Of a stretch of 64,000 nt of DNA, positions 24,452-33,309 are shown in pieces. The stretch comes from DASYTH01 sp035942955. GTDB taxonomy: Bacteria; Actinomycetota; Actinomycetes; Mycobacteriales; Pseudonocardiaceae. A program made the position numbers and the translations under genes. Location of the stretch: assembly GCF_035942955.1 (NCBI RefSeq), contig NZ_DASZCQ010000010.1, positions 1 through 64,000 of the forward strand, given 5' to 3'. The notes beneath the pieces were generated by a model. The model saw only the letters and a list, made by a program, of their open reading frames with translations, ran no database searches and was not told where the DNA came from. Within the stretch, counting starts at the first letter, position 1; every line of letters begins with the position of its first letter.

Positions 24452-25866
24452 CCCCGGACGAGCTGCGCGAGCTGTTCCTGTTCGCCGACCTGACCGACGA
24501 GCAGCTCGCCTGGGTGGCCGAGACCGGCCGGGTCGAGGAGTTTCCGGCTGGCACCATGGTGACCACCGAGGGCGAGCCGGCGACCGGGTTCTACGTGCTG
24601 CTGTCCGGCACGCTGTCGATGAGCCGGCTGGTCCGCGGGCAGTCTGTGGAGATCACCCGGTCCGACTACCGCGGCGCGTACACCGGGTCGGTGCAGTTCT
24701 ACCTCGGGGAGGAGAACCCGCGCTACGGCGGCTCGACCAGGGCCGTCACCGACTGCACCTTCCTGGTGCTGCCCGCCGACGAGTTCGGCAAGCAGTTCCG
24801 GAAGTGGTTCCCGATGGCCGCGCACCTGCTCGCCGGCGTGGTGCTCGGCGGCCGCAACCGGGCGTCGGTGATCGGCCAGCGCGAGCGCCTGCTGGCCCTC
24901 GGCCGGCTGACCGCCGGGCTGACCCACGAGCTCAACAACCCCGCGGCCGCCGCCAGCCGGGCCACCGAGGCGCTGCGCGAGCGGGTCGCCGGCATGCGGC
25001 ACAAGCTGGCCGTCCTCGCCGGGTCCGATCTGGACGCCGTCCAGCTCAAGCGGCTCACCGCGATCCAGGAGGAGATCGTCGCCCGCATGACAACGCTGGA
25101 GCCACTGTCCCCTTTGGACGCCTCCGACCGGGAGGACGAGCTCGGCGACTGGCTCGACTCGCATGACGTGCCCAACGGCTGGGACCTCGCCCCCATCTTC
25201 GTCGGCGGCGGCGTGACGATCGCGGACCTGGAACGCCTCGAGTCCGAAGTGGACATCGAGCACCTGGTCGGCGCCATCCACTGGCTCGGCTACACCGTGG
25301 AGACCGAGACGTTGATCAACGAGGTGTGCGACGCCACCTCACGCATCTCCAAGCTGCTCGACTCCGCCAAGCAGTACTCCCAGCTCGACCGCACCCCGCA
25401 CCAGTGGATCGACGTCCACGACGGCCTGAACTCCACTCTGGTCATGTTCAACCACCGCTTCGCCGACGGCATCCGCGTCGTCAAGGACTACGACCGCAGC
25501 CTGCCGCAGATCCCCGCCTACCCCGCCGAGCTCAACCAGGTCTGGACCAACCTCATCGACAACGCCCTCGACGCGATGGGCGCCGCCGGCACCCTCACCA
25601 TCCGCACCGCGCTCGACGACCAGTCCGTCCTCGTCGAGATCTGCGACACCGGCCCCGGCGTCCCCGACAAGATCCGCGACCAGATCTTCGAACCCTTCTT
25701 CACCACCAAGGACGTCGGCGAAGGCACCGGCCTGGGCCTGGACGTCTCCTGGCGGATCGTGGTCAACCGTCACCGCGGCGACCTCCGGGTGGTCTCGCGG
25801 CCGGGTGACACCCGCTTCCAGGTCCGCCTCCCGCTCACCGAACCCCCGGAGGACCTCACCGCTTGA
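24448..25866 (+). CDS. Cyclic-nucleotide-domain sensor histidine kinase
   Basis: The protein has 472 residues. Residues 1-130 form a cNMP-binding (CRP-like) domain (LFLFADLTDEQLAWVAETGR, FYVLLSGTLSMSRL). Dimerisation/phospho-acceptor His160 lies in RLTAGLTHELNNPAAAASRA. The C-terminal HATPase has the N box NLIDNALDAMG, G1 ICDTGPGVPD, the F box FEPFFTTK and G2 GEGTGLGLD. There is no membrane span, so it is a cytosolic kinase. It is translationally coupled (ATGA) to the fused response regulator, which is its obvious phosphorylation partner. The signal may be a cyclic nucleotide or the redox state. Confidence 0.88.
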   Translation: MTPDELRELFLFADLTDEQLAWVAETGRVEEFPAGTMVTTEGEPATGFYVLLSGTLSMSRLVRGQSVEITRSDYRGAYTGSVQFYLGEENPRYGGSTRAVTDCTFLVLPADEFGKQFRKWFPMAAHLLAGVVLGGRNRASVIGQRERLLALGRLTAGLTHELNNPAAAASRATEALRERVAGMRHKLAVLAGSDLDAVQLKRLTAIQEEIVARMTTLEPLSPLDASDREDELGDWLDSHDVPNGWDLAPIFVGGGVTIADLERLESEVDIEHLVGAIHWLGYTVETETLINEVCDATSRISKLLDSAKQYSQLDRTPHQWIDVHDGLNSTLVMFNHRFADGIRVVKDYDRSLPQIPAYPAELNQVWTNLIDNALDAMGAAGTLTIRTALDDQSVLVEICDTGPGVPDKIRDQIFEPFFTTKDVGEGTGLGLDVSWRIVVNRHRGDLRVVSRPGDTRFQVRLPLTEPPEDLTA

Positions 25867-27046
25867 CCCGCGCCCGCACGGCCAGCACGGCGAGCGCCAA
25901 CAACACCGGCCCGACGACCCGGGCGACCATGACGGTCCAACTACCCGCCGAGGTCAGCTGCTGCCCCGCATCCCGCAACACCACCGCCCCCAACGCGATC
26001 CGCGCCGACTGCTCCACCCTCGGGCCCGCCCACACGGGCTCGCCGGGCAGCCCGACGGTGAACAGCAGCACCGACACCGTGGCGATGACCACGACGAGCG
26101 CCGCGAGCGCCCGCGCGGCGCGCTGGCCGTAACCGGACAGCAGCCAGTAAGCGGTGAGGATCCACCGCTCCGATAACGGCGTCGCCGGCGACTGGCGGCG
26201 CATCTCCATCTCGCCGTAGTAGAAGTCGCCGGCGCCGGCCTCGTTCTTGCTGTCCTCAAAGGCTTTACGCAACGACCGGTACAGCCCGGCGACCCGGGCC
26301 GGCCCAGCCGCAACCGGTACCCCGAGGTGCGGGTGCTGCTGTTGGGTGAACGACAGATACTCCTCGGCCAACTTCTGGCGCCGCGTCCACCACCAGTGAG
26401 CACGCTCGGTGTTGAACCGGCAACGTCCCTCGAGGCGAAGCTGGTCCAGCCGGTGGGCGCCGGCGAACAGGCACCAGCTCAGGTCCACATTGACCAGTAC
26501 GAGATTTCTGACATCACAGCCGCGCAAGGAAAACAGCCTGACGCCCGTCCCAGCGAACCTCTCCTCCCATTCTCTGTCCCATTTGCCGCCTCGCGGCCAC
26601 GGTGCGTAGCGGTGACTTGTCGCGATCATGGAGGTGTCGCCGAAGGTGGCCTCGGACGCGTCGACGGCGGCGTAGCTGACCTGCAGCCGCACACCGCCGA
26701 CGAACTGGGTTCCCACGCACGACACATAGTCGGCCCGACCACCGATGTGCACCCAGCGCGCGAACTTGGCGCGGTCCAAGGTGAGCCGGTCACCCAGCAG
26801 CTCAACTTCTTCCACGTCTTCGAATTGAGCCTTGGTGAAGTCCAGGTGCCCGAACTCCCCGAGAGCTGGTATCAGCTGGGCCAGCAGGCTTGCGGTGACG
26901 GTTGTTCCCCGGGCGTCGAGATCAGCCTTTGGCTGCAGCGCATCCAGGAACTGCTCGAGCTGGTCACCGCTCAGGTGACCGAGGCAGCGATCGAACCCCT
27001 TGGCCTTGACGCCGGCGCAGGCCTCGACCTCGCAGGTCGGCCACAT
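25856..27046 (-). CDS. Zinc-finger membrane protein with pentapeptide-like middle
   Basis: The protein has 396 residues from the ATG at 27046; a GTG 6 nt upstream is an alternative. The N-terminus has a Cys/His cluster (CEVEACAG, then FDRCLGHL). Residues 75-250 have the layered rhythm of pentapeptide-type repeats (LDFTKAQFEDVEEVELLGDR, VDASEATFGDTSM, CDVRNLVLVNVDLSWCLFAG). Two membrane helices near the C-terminus (ARALAALVVVIATVSVLLFT and MVARVVGPVLLALAVLAV) follow. Related actinobacterial proteins exist without known function; the form recalls pentapeptide-repeat ion-channel-like proteins. It overlaps the kinase gene tail-to-tail by 11 nt. Confidence 0.6.
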   Translation of the reverse strand: MWPTCEVEACAGVKAKGFDRCLGHLSGDQLEQFLDALQPKADLDARGTTVTASLLAQLIPALGEFGHLDFTKAQFEDVEEVELLGDRLTLDRAKFARWVHIGGRADYVSCVGTQFVGGVRLQVSYAAVDASEATFGDTSMIATSHRYAPWPRGGKWDREWEERFAGTGVRLFSLRGCDVRNLVLVNVDLSWCLFAGAHRLDQLRLEGRCRFNTERAHWWWTRRQKLAEEYLSFTQQQHPHLGVPVAAGPARVAGLYRSLRKAFEDSKNEAGAGDFYYGEMEMRRQSPATPLSERWILTAYWLLSGYGQRAARALAALVVVIATVSVLLFTVGLPGEPVWAGPRVEQSARIALGAVVLRDAGQQLTSAGSWTVMVARVVGPVLLALAVLAVRARVKR

Positions 27047-27090
27047 GGTCACGCTGACAGTGTGGCTCGGATGGGCTCCAATCGTATGAG

Positions 27091-28929
27091 TCAGCCGACC
27101 TTGGTGATCCTGTTCTGCGGGCCGGGGGCCACGGGGGCGCCGGCGCCGAGGTGGGCCACCAGCGCGTCGATGTCGAAGCCGGGGGCGGTGACGCGGTCGG
27201 CGCCGGCCGTGAGCCTTGTGAAGCCGTCGCCGCCGTTGGCAAGGAAGTCGTTGCTGGTGACCCGGTAGCTCGCGGCCGGGTCGATCGGGGTGCCGTCGAG
27301 GGACATCGCGGTGATCCTGTCGCCGGCGGCCCTTGTGCTGTCGTAGGACACCGCGAAGCCGGCGGAGATCTGCAGGATCCGTTGGACGGTTTGCCCGGCG
27401 AAGCCGACGAACTGCTGCTCGAGGACCTCCTTGAGCTGAGCGCCGGTGAAGGTCTGGGTGACGACCAGGTTGTTGAACGGCTGCACGGTGAAGCCCTCGC
27501 CGTAGGTGACCTCGCCCGGCGCCTCGCCGCCGGGGGAGAAGGCGAAGCTGAGGTCGGCGCGGATACCGCCCGGGTTCATCAGGGCGATCTGCGCGCCGAC
27601 CGACCGGGTGTAGGCGAGCTGGGCGTCGGCGATCACGTCCCCCAGCGCGCTCTCGCCGGCGGCGGTGGTGGCGCGGGTGATGTCGGAGGTGATCCGGCCG
27701 ACCACGCGGTTGGCGATCGGGGCGACCGCGGTGCGGTACTTGTCGACGAGCACCTTGGCGTCCGGGTCGACCAGGTCGGGGTTGCGGATGAAGTTGCCGG
27801 CGGCGTCGCGCGCCCAGGAGCCGTCGGGGAGGCGGACGCCGTTCTCGACGATCACGTTGCGGGCGGCGATGCTGGTGAACTTCTTGGTGCGCCGGTCCAG
27901 CGTGAAGCCGATGTCGGTGATCAGCGTGCCGTTGGAGCCGGCGCTGGTGACGACGGAGTTGGCGCCGGAGGAGTTCGGCAGCGCGCAGCTGTAGAAGCGG
28001 TGCGTGTGGCCGGAGACCACCAGCCCGTACTCGGGCCGCAGCCCGGCCACGATGTCGGTGATCGGGCCGGCGAAGTTGGCGCAGCTGGACGGATCCTGCG
28101 GCGTGGGCGGCGGGTTCTGCGCCCCGCCCTCGTGGATCAGCAGCACCAGCGACTTGATGCCCAGCCAGCGCAGCAGCTCGGCGTAGGAGTTCGCGGTCTG
28201 GATCTCGTCGAGGAAGTCGACGGTCTGGATGCCGGCGGGGTTGACGATGCTGGGCGTGCCCTTGAGCGTCATGCCGACGAAGCCGACCGGGACGCCCTGC
28301 ACGATGCGGATGTCGACCGGCGGCAGGATCGGCAGCCGGGTCTGCTTGTCCACCACGTTCGCCGACAGGTAGCGGAAGTCGGCCCCTTCGAAGCCGTCGC
28401 CGTCCTGGCAGCCGTCGGTGGGGTGGCAACCGCCGCGCTGCATCCGCTTGAGCTCGGTCACGCCTTCGTCGAACTCGTGGTTGCCGACCGACGTGACCTG
28501 CAGGCCGAGCTGGGACAGCGCCTCGATGCTCGGCTCGTCGTGGAACGCGGCGCTGATCAGCGGGGTGGCCCCGATCATGTCGCCGGCGCCCGCGGTGATC
28601 ACCTTCTCGCCGTTGGCCTCGCCGGCCGCGCGCAGCCGCTTGACGTGCGTGGCCAGGTACTCCACCCCACCCGCCGGGTTGCCGTTGACCAGGCCGCCGC
28701 TGCCCACCGGAGGCTCGAGCGCGCCGTGGAAGTCGTTGAACGACAGGATGCGACCCTTGGCGACCGATCCTCGCGCCGACTCGTCGTAGCTGACCAGCAC
28801 CGGTGACAGCGGCGTCCACTTCTCCGGTGCCGGGGTCGACGGCACGGACACCAGCGGCACCGCGAGCAGAAACCCACCGGCGAGCGCGGGCGCCACGGCG
28901 TGGCGGAGCAGGGACTTCAGACGGGACAC
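27091..28929 (-). CDS. Secreted 5'-nucleotidase/bifunctional metallophosphatase
   Basis: The protein has 612 residues. The GTG at 28929 with GGAGG 6 nt upstream gives a proper signal peptide (SRLKSLLRHAVAPALAGGFL, then LAVPLVSVPSTPA), whereas upstream starts do not. Metallophosphoesterase motifs are present: SFNDFHG (D-x-H), GDMIGATP, GNHEFDEG, LLIHEGG and GHTHRF. The C-terminal 5'-nucleotidase domain begins around residue 400 (VVGRITSDITRA). UshA-type enzymes hydrolyse extracellular nucleotides to recover nucleoside and phosphate. It probably acts outside the cell. Confidence 0.9.
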   Translation of the reverse strand: MSRLKSLLRHAVAPALAGGFLLAVPLVSVPSTPAPEKWTPLSPVLVSYDESARGSVAKGRILSFNDFHGALEPPVGSGGLVNGNPAGGVEYLATHVKRLRAAGEANGEKVITAGAGDMIGATPLISAAFHDEPSIEALSQLGLQVTSVGNHEFDEGVTELKRMQRGGCHPTDGCQDGDGFEGADFRYLSANVVDKQTRLPILPPVDIRIVQGVPVGFVGMTLKGTPSIVNPAGIQTVDFLDEIQTANSYAELLRWLGIKSLVLLIHEGGAQNPPPTPQDPSSCANFAGPITDIVAGLRPEYGLVVSGHTHRFYSCALPNSSGANSVVTSAGSNGTLITDIGFTLDRRTKKFTSIAARNVIVENGVRLPDGSWARDAAGNFIRNPDLVDPDAKVLVDKYRTAVAPIANRVVGRITSDITRATTAAGESALGDVIADAQLAYTRSVGAQIALMNPGGIRADLSFAFSPGGEAPGEVTYGEGFTVQPFNNLVVTQTFTGAQLKEVLEQQFVGFAGQTVQRILQISAGFAVSYDSTRAAGDRITAMSLDGTPIDPAASYRVTSNDFLANGGDGFTRLTAGADRVTAPGFDIDALVAHLGAGAPVAPGPQNRITKVG

Positions 28930-29139
28930 GATTCGCCTCCATCGCACCGGGCTGTGCACAACGGGTTGCATCCTGCCTTCCCATAGTGGCCCGTGCATAG
29001 CCTCCGGATGACCTGTCATCGAACGGTTGCTCGCCTGGTCACGGAGCCGGTCCGAGCACCGACGGTGCGTTGCCGATTAAGACGTGGTCCCGTGGGTATG
29101 CCACTGAACGTAACCACGATAAGAGTGGAGGCAACGCCA

Positions 29140-29379
29140 ATGACTGAGCGGCACACTGGCCCCGCCGAGGGCGTGAAGGGTGTCGTCGAGGACCTCAAGG
29201 GCAAGGTCAAGGAGGCCGTCGGCGCCCTGAGCGGTGACCGGTCCAAGGAGCGTGAGGGCGAGGCGCAGCAGGACAAGGCCGCGTCCCAGCGGGAGGCCGC
29301 CGGGCGCGAGGCGCAGGCCGAGAAGGCCCGTGCCGAGGCCGAGATGCACGAGACTCGCCAGCGCTTCGAGCAGCAGTAA
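29140..29379 (+). CDS. CsbD-like stress protein
   Basis: The protein has 79 residues from the ATG at 29140, with GGAGG 8 nt upstream. CsbD-type core: GVVEDLKGKVKEAVGALSGD. A long charged, Ala/Glu/Arg-rich helix follows (residues 35-79). CsbD proteins are small, highly soluble and induced by general stress (sigma B in Bacillus). It is convergent with the SDR gene, 3 bp apart. Confidence 0.8.
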   Translation: MTERHTGPAEGVKGVVEDLKGKVKEAVGALSGDRSKEREGEAQQDKAASQREAAGREAQAEKARAEAEMHETRQRFEQQ

Positions 29380-29382
29380 CCG

Positions 29383-30237
29383 TCAACCCGGCAGGGTCTC
29401 CCCGCCAAGCGGGGCAAGGACCTCGCCGGTGTAGTAGGAGGACATCCGTTCGGCGGCAAGGAAGATGTAGGTCGGAGCGATCTCGTCCGGCTGGGCCGGC
29501 CGCCCGAGCGGAGTCCGTTCCCCGAACTTCTCGACGTGCCCCGGGTCGAAAGTGGACGGTATCAACGGCGTCCACACCGGACCCGGGGCCACGCAGTTCA
29601 CCCGGATTCCCCGCTCCGCCAATGCCTGCGCCATCGAGTACGTCCACGCGATGATGGCGCCCTTCGTGGCCGAGTAGTCGATCAGCTGCTTGTGCCCGCG
29701 CAGCCCGTTCACCGAAGCGGTGTTGATGATCGCCGCGTCCTTGCCGAGAAACGGAAGCGCGGCCGCGGTCACCCGGAAGTAGCTGTGCAGGTTCACCTCG
29801 AACGTGCGCAGCCACTGCTCCTCGGTGAGCTCCTCGGGCGAGTCGACCGGCCGTTGCATGGCGACGTTGTTCACCAGCACGTCGAGCCCGTGCAGATGAT
29901 GCACGGTCTGCTCGACGACGTCGCGGCAGTGCGCCGCGTCCCCGAGGTCGCCGGGCAGCAGCACGCAGTCCCGCCCGGTCGCCCGGACCAGATCCGCGGT
30001 CCGCTCGGCGTCCTCGTGCTCGGACAGGTACGCGATCGCGACGCTGGCCCCCTCCTTGGCGAAGCCGACGGCCACCGCCCGGCCGATTCCCGAGTCGCCG
30101 CCGGTGATCAACGCGCGGCGGCCGGCAAGCAGCCCGCGCCCGGTGTAGTCGTCCATCGAGTCCCGCGGCTGCGGGCGCATCGCCCCGGTCTCACCCGGCG
30201 GTTCCTGCTGCTGCGGCGGAAGGTTCGTGTCGGCCAT
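29383..30237 (-). CDS. SDR-family oxidoreductase
   Basis: The protein has 284 residues and starts MADTNLPPQQQEPPGETGAM. It is an NAD(P)-dependent short-chain dehydrogenase with cofactor motif TGGDSGIG (about residue 47), NNVAMQ, and the catalytic Ser (NTASVNG), Tyr-x-x-x-Lys (YSATK) and PG motif. The Pro/Gln-rich N-terminal extension and the TGGDSGIG variant are typical of the stress-linked YhdF/YhxC/GsiB-associated SDR subgroup, found beside general-stress genes such as CsbD. This fits its tail-to-tail neighbour. Confidence 0.88.
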   Translation of the reverse strand: MADTNLPPQQQEPPGETGAMRPQPRDSMDDYTGRGLLAGRRALITGGDSGIGRAVAVGFAKEGASVAIAYLSEHEDAERTADLVRATGRDCVLLPGDLGDAAHCRDVVEQTVHHLHGLDVLVNNVAMQRPVDSPEELTEEQWLRTFEVNLHSYFRVTAAALPFLGKDAAIINTASVNGLRGHKQLIDYSATKGAIIAWTYSMAQALAERGIRVNCVAPGPVWTPLIPSTFDPGHVEKFGERTPLGRPAQPDEIAPTYIFLAAERMSSYYTGEVLAPLGGETLPG

Positions 30238-30303
30238 GCCGCACGGATAGCCGGCCTGAACGGGCACAAACACGCCGGCGCCTGGCGGCCTAGGCTGGGA
30301 TCC

Positions 30304-30576
30304 ATGTGCCGAAACATCACCACGCTGCGTGGGCTGGAGCCGCCGGCCACCGCCGAGGAGATCGAGGCGGCGGCCCGGCAGTACGTGCGCAAGGTCAGCG
30401 GCGTCCAGTCGGTCTCCGACGCCACCAGGGACGCGTTCGAGGCCGCGGTGGCCGAGGTGGCCGCCGTGACCACCCGGCTGCTCGCCGAGCTGCCCGCCCG
30501 CCGCCAGCCGCCAACCACCGTTCCGCCGCTGCGCCGCCCGGAGGTTCGGGCCAGAATCGCCGCGAGAAACCGGTAG
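30304..30576 (+). CDS. DUF2277 family protein
   Basis: The protein has 90 residues and begins MCRNITTLRGLEPPATAEEI, the hallmark of DUF2277. The core EEIEAAARQYVRKVSGVQSV is followed by a helical tail with Pro-rich and Arg-rich end (RPEVRARIAARNR). Members are often near or fused to DNA-binding or repair proteins; function unproven. It lies 13 bp upstream of the RibD-C-like reductase and is probably co-transcribed with it. Confidence 0.85.
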   Translation: MCRNITTLRGLEPPATAEEIEAAARQYVRKVSGVQSVSDATRDAFEAAVAEVAAVTTRLLAELPARRQPPTTVPPLRRPEVRARIAARNR

Positions 30577-30589
30577 GAGGAGGCACGTC

Positions 30590-31156
30590 GTGCGCACGTT
30601 CAAGCTTCAGGTCCAGATCACGGTGGACGGCTACATGGGCGGCCCGAACGGCGAGATGGACTGGACCACGTTCCCGTGGACCGACGACATCGAGGCCTAC
30701 ACCACCGCTCTGGGTGAATCGGTCGACCTCATCGTGCTGGGCCGCAAGCTCGCCGAGGGATTCATCCCGGCATGGGCGGCCGGGCCCGAGGGCGAGGACC
30801 AGGAGTCCATCGACTGGATGAACAACACGCCCAAGGTGGTGATCTCCGACAGCCTCACCGAATCCCCCTGGGACAACGCCACCGTGGCCGGCGGCGACCT
30901 CGCCGAGACGGTGCACCGGCTCAAGTCGGAGCCCGGCGGCGACATCATCACCTACGGCGGCAGCACGCTGGCGTCGAACCTGATCGCCAAGGACCTGCTC
31001 GACGAGCTGCACCTGTTCGTCAACCCGGTCGCGATCGGCGCCGGGCTGCCGGTATTCCCCGACGTCGGCGGCCCCCGGCACCTGCGCCTGGTCAACGCGC
31101 AGTCCTTCGACTGCGGAATCACCGTGCTGCACTACCAACCGAAGCGCTCGGACTAG
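30590..31156 (+). CDS. Dihydrofolate reductase-like (RibD C-terminal domain) protein
   Basis: The protein has 188 residues. It has a DHFR/RibD-C fold (KLQVQITVDGYMGGPNGEMD, IVLGRKLAEG, DIITYGGSTLASNLIAKDLL, DELHLFVNPVAIGAGLPVF). Stand-alone members are NADPH-dependent reductases of unknown substrate. The ribosome binding site GGAGG lies just before the GTG. The 3' end overlaps the convergent methyltransferase gene by 4 bp. Confidence 0.85.
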   Translation: MRTFKLQVQITVDGYMGGPNGEMDWTTFPWTDDIEAYTTALGESVDLIVLGRKLAEGFIPAWAAGPEGEDQESIDWMNNTPKVVISDSLTESPWDNATVAGGDLAETVHRLKSEPGGDIITYGGSTLASNLIAKDLLDELHLFVNPVAIGAGLPVFPDVGGPRHLRLVNAQSFDCGITVLHYQPKRSD

Positions 31157-32016
31157 GGCTTGCGGCCGACACCGGCCCAGATCACGGCCTCGTTGGGCCG
31201 GTCGAACTCGATCACGGGCGAGGTCGGGCCGGTCTCCTCCGGGTGCCAGTCCGGGGTCCACCCCATGCCAGGGGGAACCAAGTCGAAGTTTCCGAGCAGC
31301 TCCCGGATCTCCGCGTGGGAACGCCAGATCACCGGGCTGCTCGAGGTGTCGTACATCCGCTTGAGCTCGACCAGCTTGTCGGCGATGTCGTCGGGCACGT
31401 CCTCGTCGGTGATGTGGGACACGGCAAGGTACGACCCGGGGGGAAGCAGTTCCCGGTAGCGGGCGACCGCGCGTGGGCCGACGTCGACGCCGTCCGGACC
31501 GGGTTGCTGGACGTGCAGCACCGCGATCAGCAGCAGCGCTATCGGCTCGTCGAGGTCGATCACGCCGGTCTCGATCACCCGCTGCCACAGCCGATCCGGG
31601 TTGCGCAGGTCGGCGTTGATCGCCGCATGCCGCTTGGGGTCGCCGTGCTGCTCGAGCAGCACCTGAGAATGCGCCACCGCGACCGGTTCGTTGTCGACGT
31701 ACACGACCTTCGAGTCGGGTGCGATCTCGTCGGCCACCTGATGGGTGTTGCCCATGGTGGGCACCCCGGAGCCGATGTCGATGAACTGCCGGACCCCGAG
31801 GCGGACCAGGTGCCGCACCACCCGGTGCAGGTACAGCCGGTTCGCGATGGCGATCGGCCGGAGCAGCGGGAACGCGGCCAGGACCCGCTCGCCGAATTCG
31901 CGGTCGATCGCCCAGTTCGCGGTTCCGCCGAGATACCAGTCGTACACCCGGGCGACGCTGGGGCGGTCGAGGTCAACTCCCTGGGGCGGAAACGGGTCCT
32001 GCTCGGATTCGGTCAC
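31153..32016 (-). CDS. SAM-dependent methyltransferase, PF04672 type
   Basis: The protein has 287 residues. It matches the actinobacterial S-adenosyl methyltransferase family (DUF574): RPSVARVYDWYLGGTANWAI, FIDIGSGVPTMGNTHQVADE, VVYVDNEPVAVAHSQVLL and DLRNPDRLW. These enzymes are abundant in actinobacteria, commonly placed beside XRE/DUF397 genes, with unknown substrates. Here the XRE/DUF5753 regulator is 43 bp upstream in the same direction, so it is probably regulated by it. Confidence 0.88.
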   Translation of the reverse strand: MTESEQDPFPPQGVDLDRPSVARVYDWYLGGTANWAIDREFGERVLAAFPLLRPIAIANRLYLHRVVRHLVRLGVRQFIDIGSGVPTMGNTHQVADEIAPDSKVVYVDNEPVAVAHSQVLLEQHGDPKRHAAINADLRNPDRLWQRVIETGVIDLDEPIALLLIAVLHVQQPGPDGVDVGPRAVARYRELLPPGSYLAVSHITDEDVPDDIADKLVELKRMYDTSSSPVIWRSHAEIRELLGNFDLVPPGMGWTPDWHPEETGPTSPVIEFDRPNEAVIWAGVGRKP

Positions 32017-32059
32017 GTGCTGATCCCTTTCACCCCGGACTCGTCTTGCCTACGCATCG

Positions 32060-32917
32060 TCACACCTGCACCTGGGCCCGGAGATCCTGGGCGAGCTTCT
32101 CCAGGAACTCGGCGGTCTCGTTGCGCTCGAGCGCCGCGCCGCGCAGCCGGTCCCAGGCGTCGACGAACAGCTCGAAGTCACCCTCGTCGTCGATGTAGGT
32201 ACCCCCGGCCGCATGCTCGATGAAGACGAAGTCCCTCGTGGCGTCCGAGAACCGCATGATCGTGAAGTCGTTGGGAACGAACGAGAGCCGGGTGTCGAAC
32301 GGGAGAACGTGGATGAACGTCCGCGGGTAGGACTTCTCGAGCTCGAGCAGGTGCTGGACCTGGTCGAGTGCCACCGACGGGCTCGGGCCGCCCGGCATCC
32401 GGCGAAACGCGGCCTCACCGAGAATGAAGCGATAGAAGGGCGGGCGCTTGAGCTCGAAGACTTGCTTGCGCTCCAACCGGTTGCGCACCAGCGCGGTCAC
32501 ATCGGTCGCCCTGGCCTCGCTGAACTGCTTGAGCATGTAGTGCTCGGACTGAAGCGGTCCCGGTATGCGTTCGCCGTGCCAGCTGAGGATCTCCGAGGCC
32601 GCGGGCTCGAGGTCGGTGAAGGTGCGGAACCAGTGCGGCACCGCCGATCGGTACCCGGACCACTGGCCCCGCTGGCCACTCGTGCGGGCCAGCGCCGTCA
32701 TCATGTCGGCCTCGGTCTTGCTGGTGCCGAAGGCCTCGAGCATCTGCCTGAGGTCGGACAGCTTGACCGAGACGGCGCCGTTCTCGATCTTGTTGATCTT
32801 CGCCTGCCCGCAGCCGAGCAGCGCGGCGACTTCCTGCTGGGTCATCCCGGCCGCCACCCTGGCGCGGCGGATCTCGTTGCCGAGCTGCCGGCGCCGCGAC
32901 GTGACCGTGCTGGACAC
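32060..32917 (-). CDS. XRE-family regulator with DUF5753 domain
   Basis: The protein has 285 residues from the GTG at 32917, which has GGAG 4 nt upstream; a TTG at 32959 is also open. Residues 8-65 are an XRE HTH (LGNEIRRARVAAGMTQQEVA, then GCGQAKINKIENG). The C-terminus is DUF5753 (SWHGERIPGPLQSEHYMLKQ, then VHVLPF-type and WDRLRGAALERNETAEFLEK). It is the typical actinobacterial BldB/WhiJ-like pairing with the DUF397 gene next door (33079-33309). Three GAATAATC octamers in the neighbourhood may be its sites. Confidence 0.88.
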   Translation of the reverse strand: MSSTVTSRRRQLGNEIRRARVAAGMTQQEVAALLGCGQAKINKIENGAVSVKLSDLRQMLEAFGTSKTEADMMTALARTSGQRGQWSGYRSAVPHWFRTFTDLEPAASEILSWHGERIPGPLQSEHYMLKQFSEARATDVTALVRNRLERKQVFELKRPPFYRFILGEAAFRRMPGGPSPSVALDQVQHLLELEKSYPRTFIHVLPFDTRLSFVPNDFTIMRFSDATRDFVFIEHAAGGTYIDDEGDFELFVDAWDRLRGAALERNETAEFLEKLAQDLRAQVQV

Positions 32918-33056
32918 GGGTCTCCGCTCTTCACTCCAGGTATCGACGGGTGGCGTCAATGTAATGCATTCCGCACTCGGACCGCTCCGACGAGCATGGC
33001 CGGCGCCGGCCAGGCATGCTCCGCACAGAGAATAATCGCCGACCGCGGTCGAAGTC

Positions 33057-33084
33057 GTTAGGCGTTAGGCGTTAGGCGTTAGGC
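33057..33084. repeat. Four tandem copies of the 7-mer gttaggc
   Basis: Starting at 33057, gttaggc is repeated four times without interruption. The last copy contains the TAA stop (complement tta at 33079) of the DUF397 gene. A 7-bp unit preserves no reading frame, so slippage here would change the 3' end of the gene. Confidence 0.85.
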
Positions 33085-33309
33085 GCGATCGAACCGCGCC
33101 GACCTCGCCGCGTCCATGAACGCTTCCCATCCCACGCTGTCGAAGACCAGCGCCGGACCGGTCGACTTGCCGTCCCGGACACCGGCAAGTCCCGGCACAC
33201 CAAGGTTCACCTCGACGCAGTTGCCCCCGTTGGGGCCGCACGACGCGGCCGCCCGCCAGGCACCGCGGGGGAAGGCGGCAACGCTCGCGATCCGCTCGCA
33301 GCTGTCCAT
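33079..33309 (-). CDS. DUF397 protein (XRE partner)
   Basis: The protein has 76 residues starting MDSCERIASVAAFPRGAWRA. The DUF397 core is SCGPNGGNCVEVNLGVPGLA, then VRDGKSTGPALVFDSVGWEA and FMDAARSARFD. DUF397 proteins are small partners, possibly antitoxin-like, of XRE/DUF5753 regulators in actinobacteria. It lies upstream of the XRE gene on the same strand, separated by about 160 bp. The coding end falls in a 7-bp tandem repeat. Confidence 0.88.
   Translation of the reverse strand: MDSCERIASVAAFPRGAWRAAASCGPNGGNCVEVNLGVPGLAGVRDGKSTGPALVFDSVGWEAFMDAARSARFDRA

Noticed and set aside
27151..28806. Rightward 551-codon frame opposite the 5'-nucleotidase
   Set aside because: It is antisense to a gene with signal peptide and all metallophosphatase motifs, and has low-complexity Gly/Val/Asp composition.
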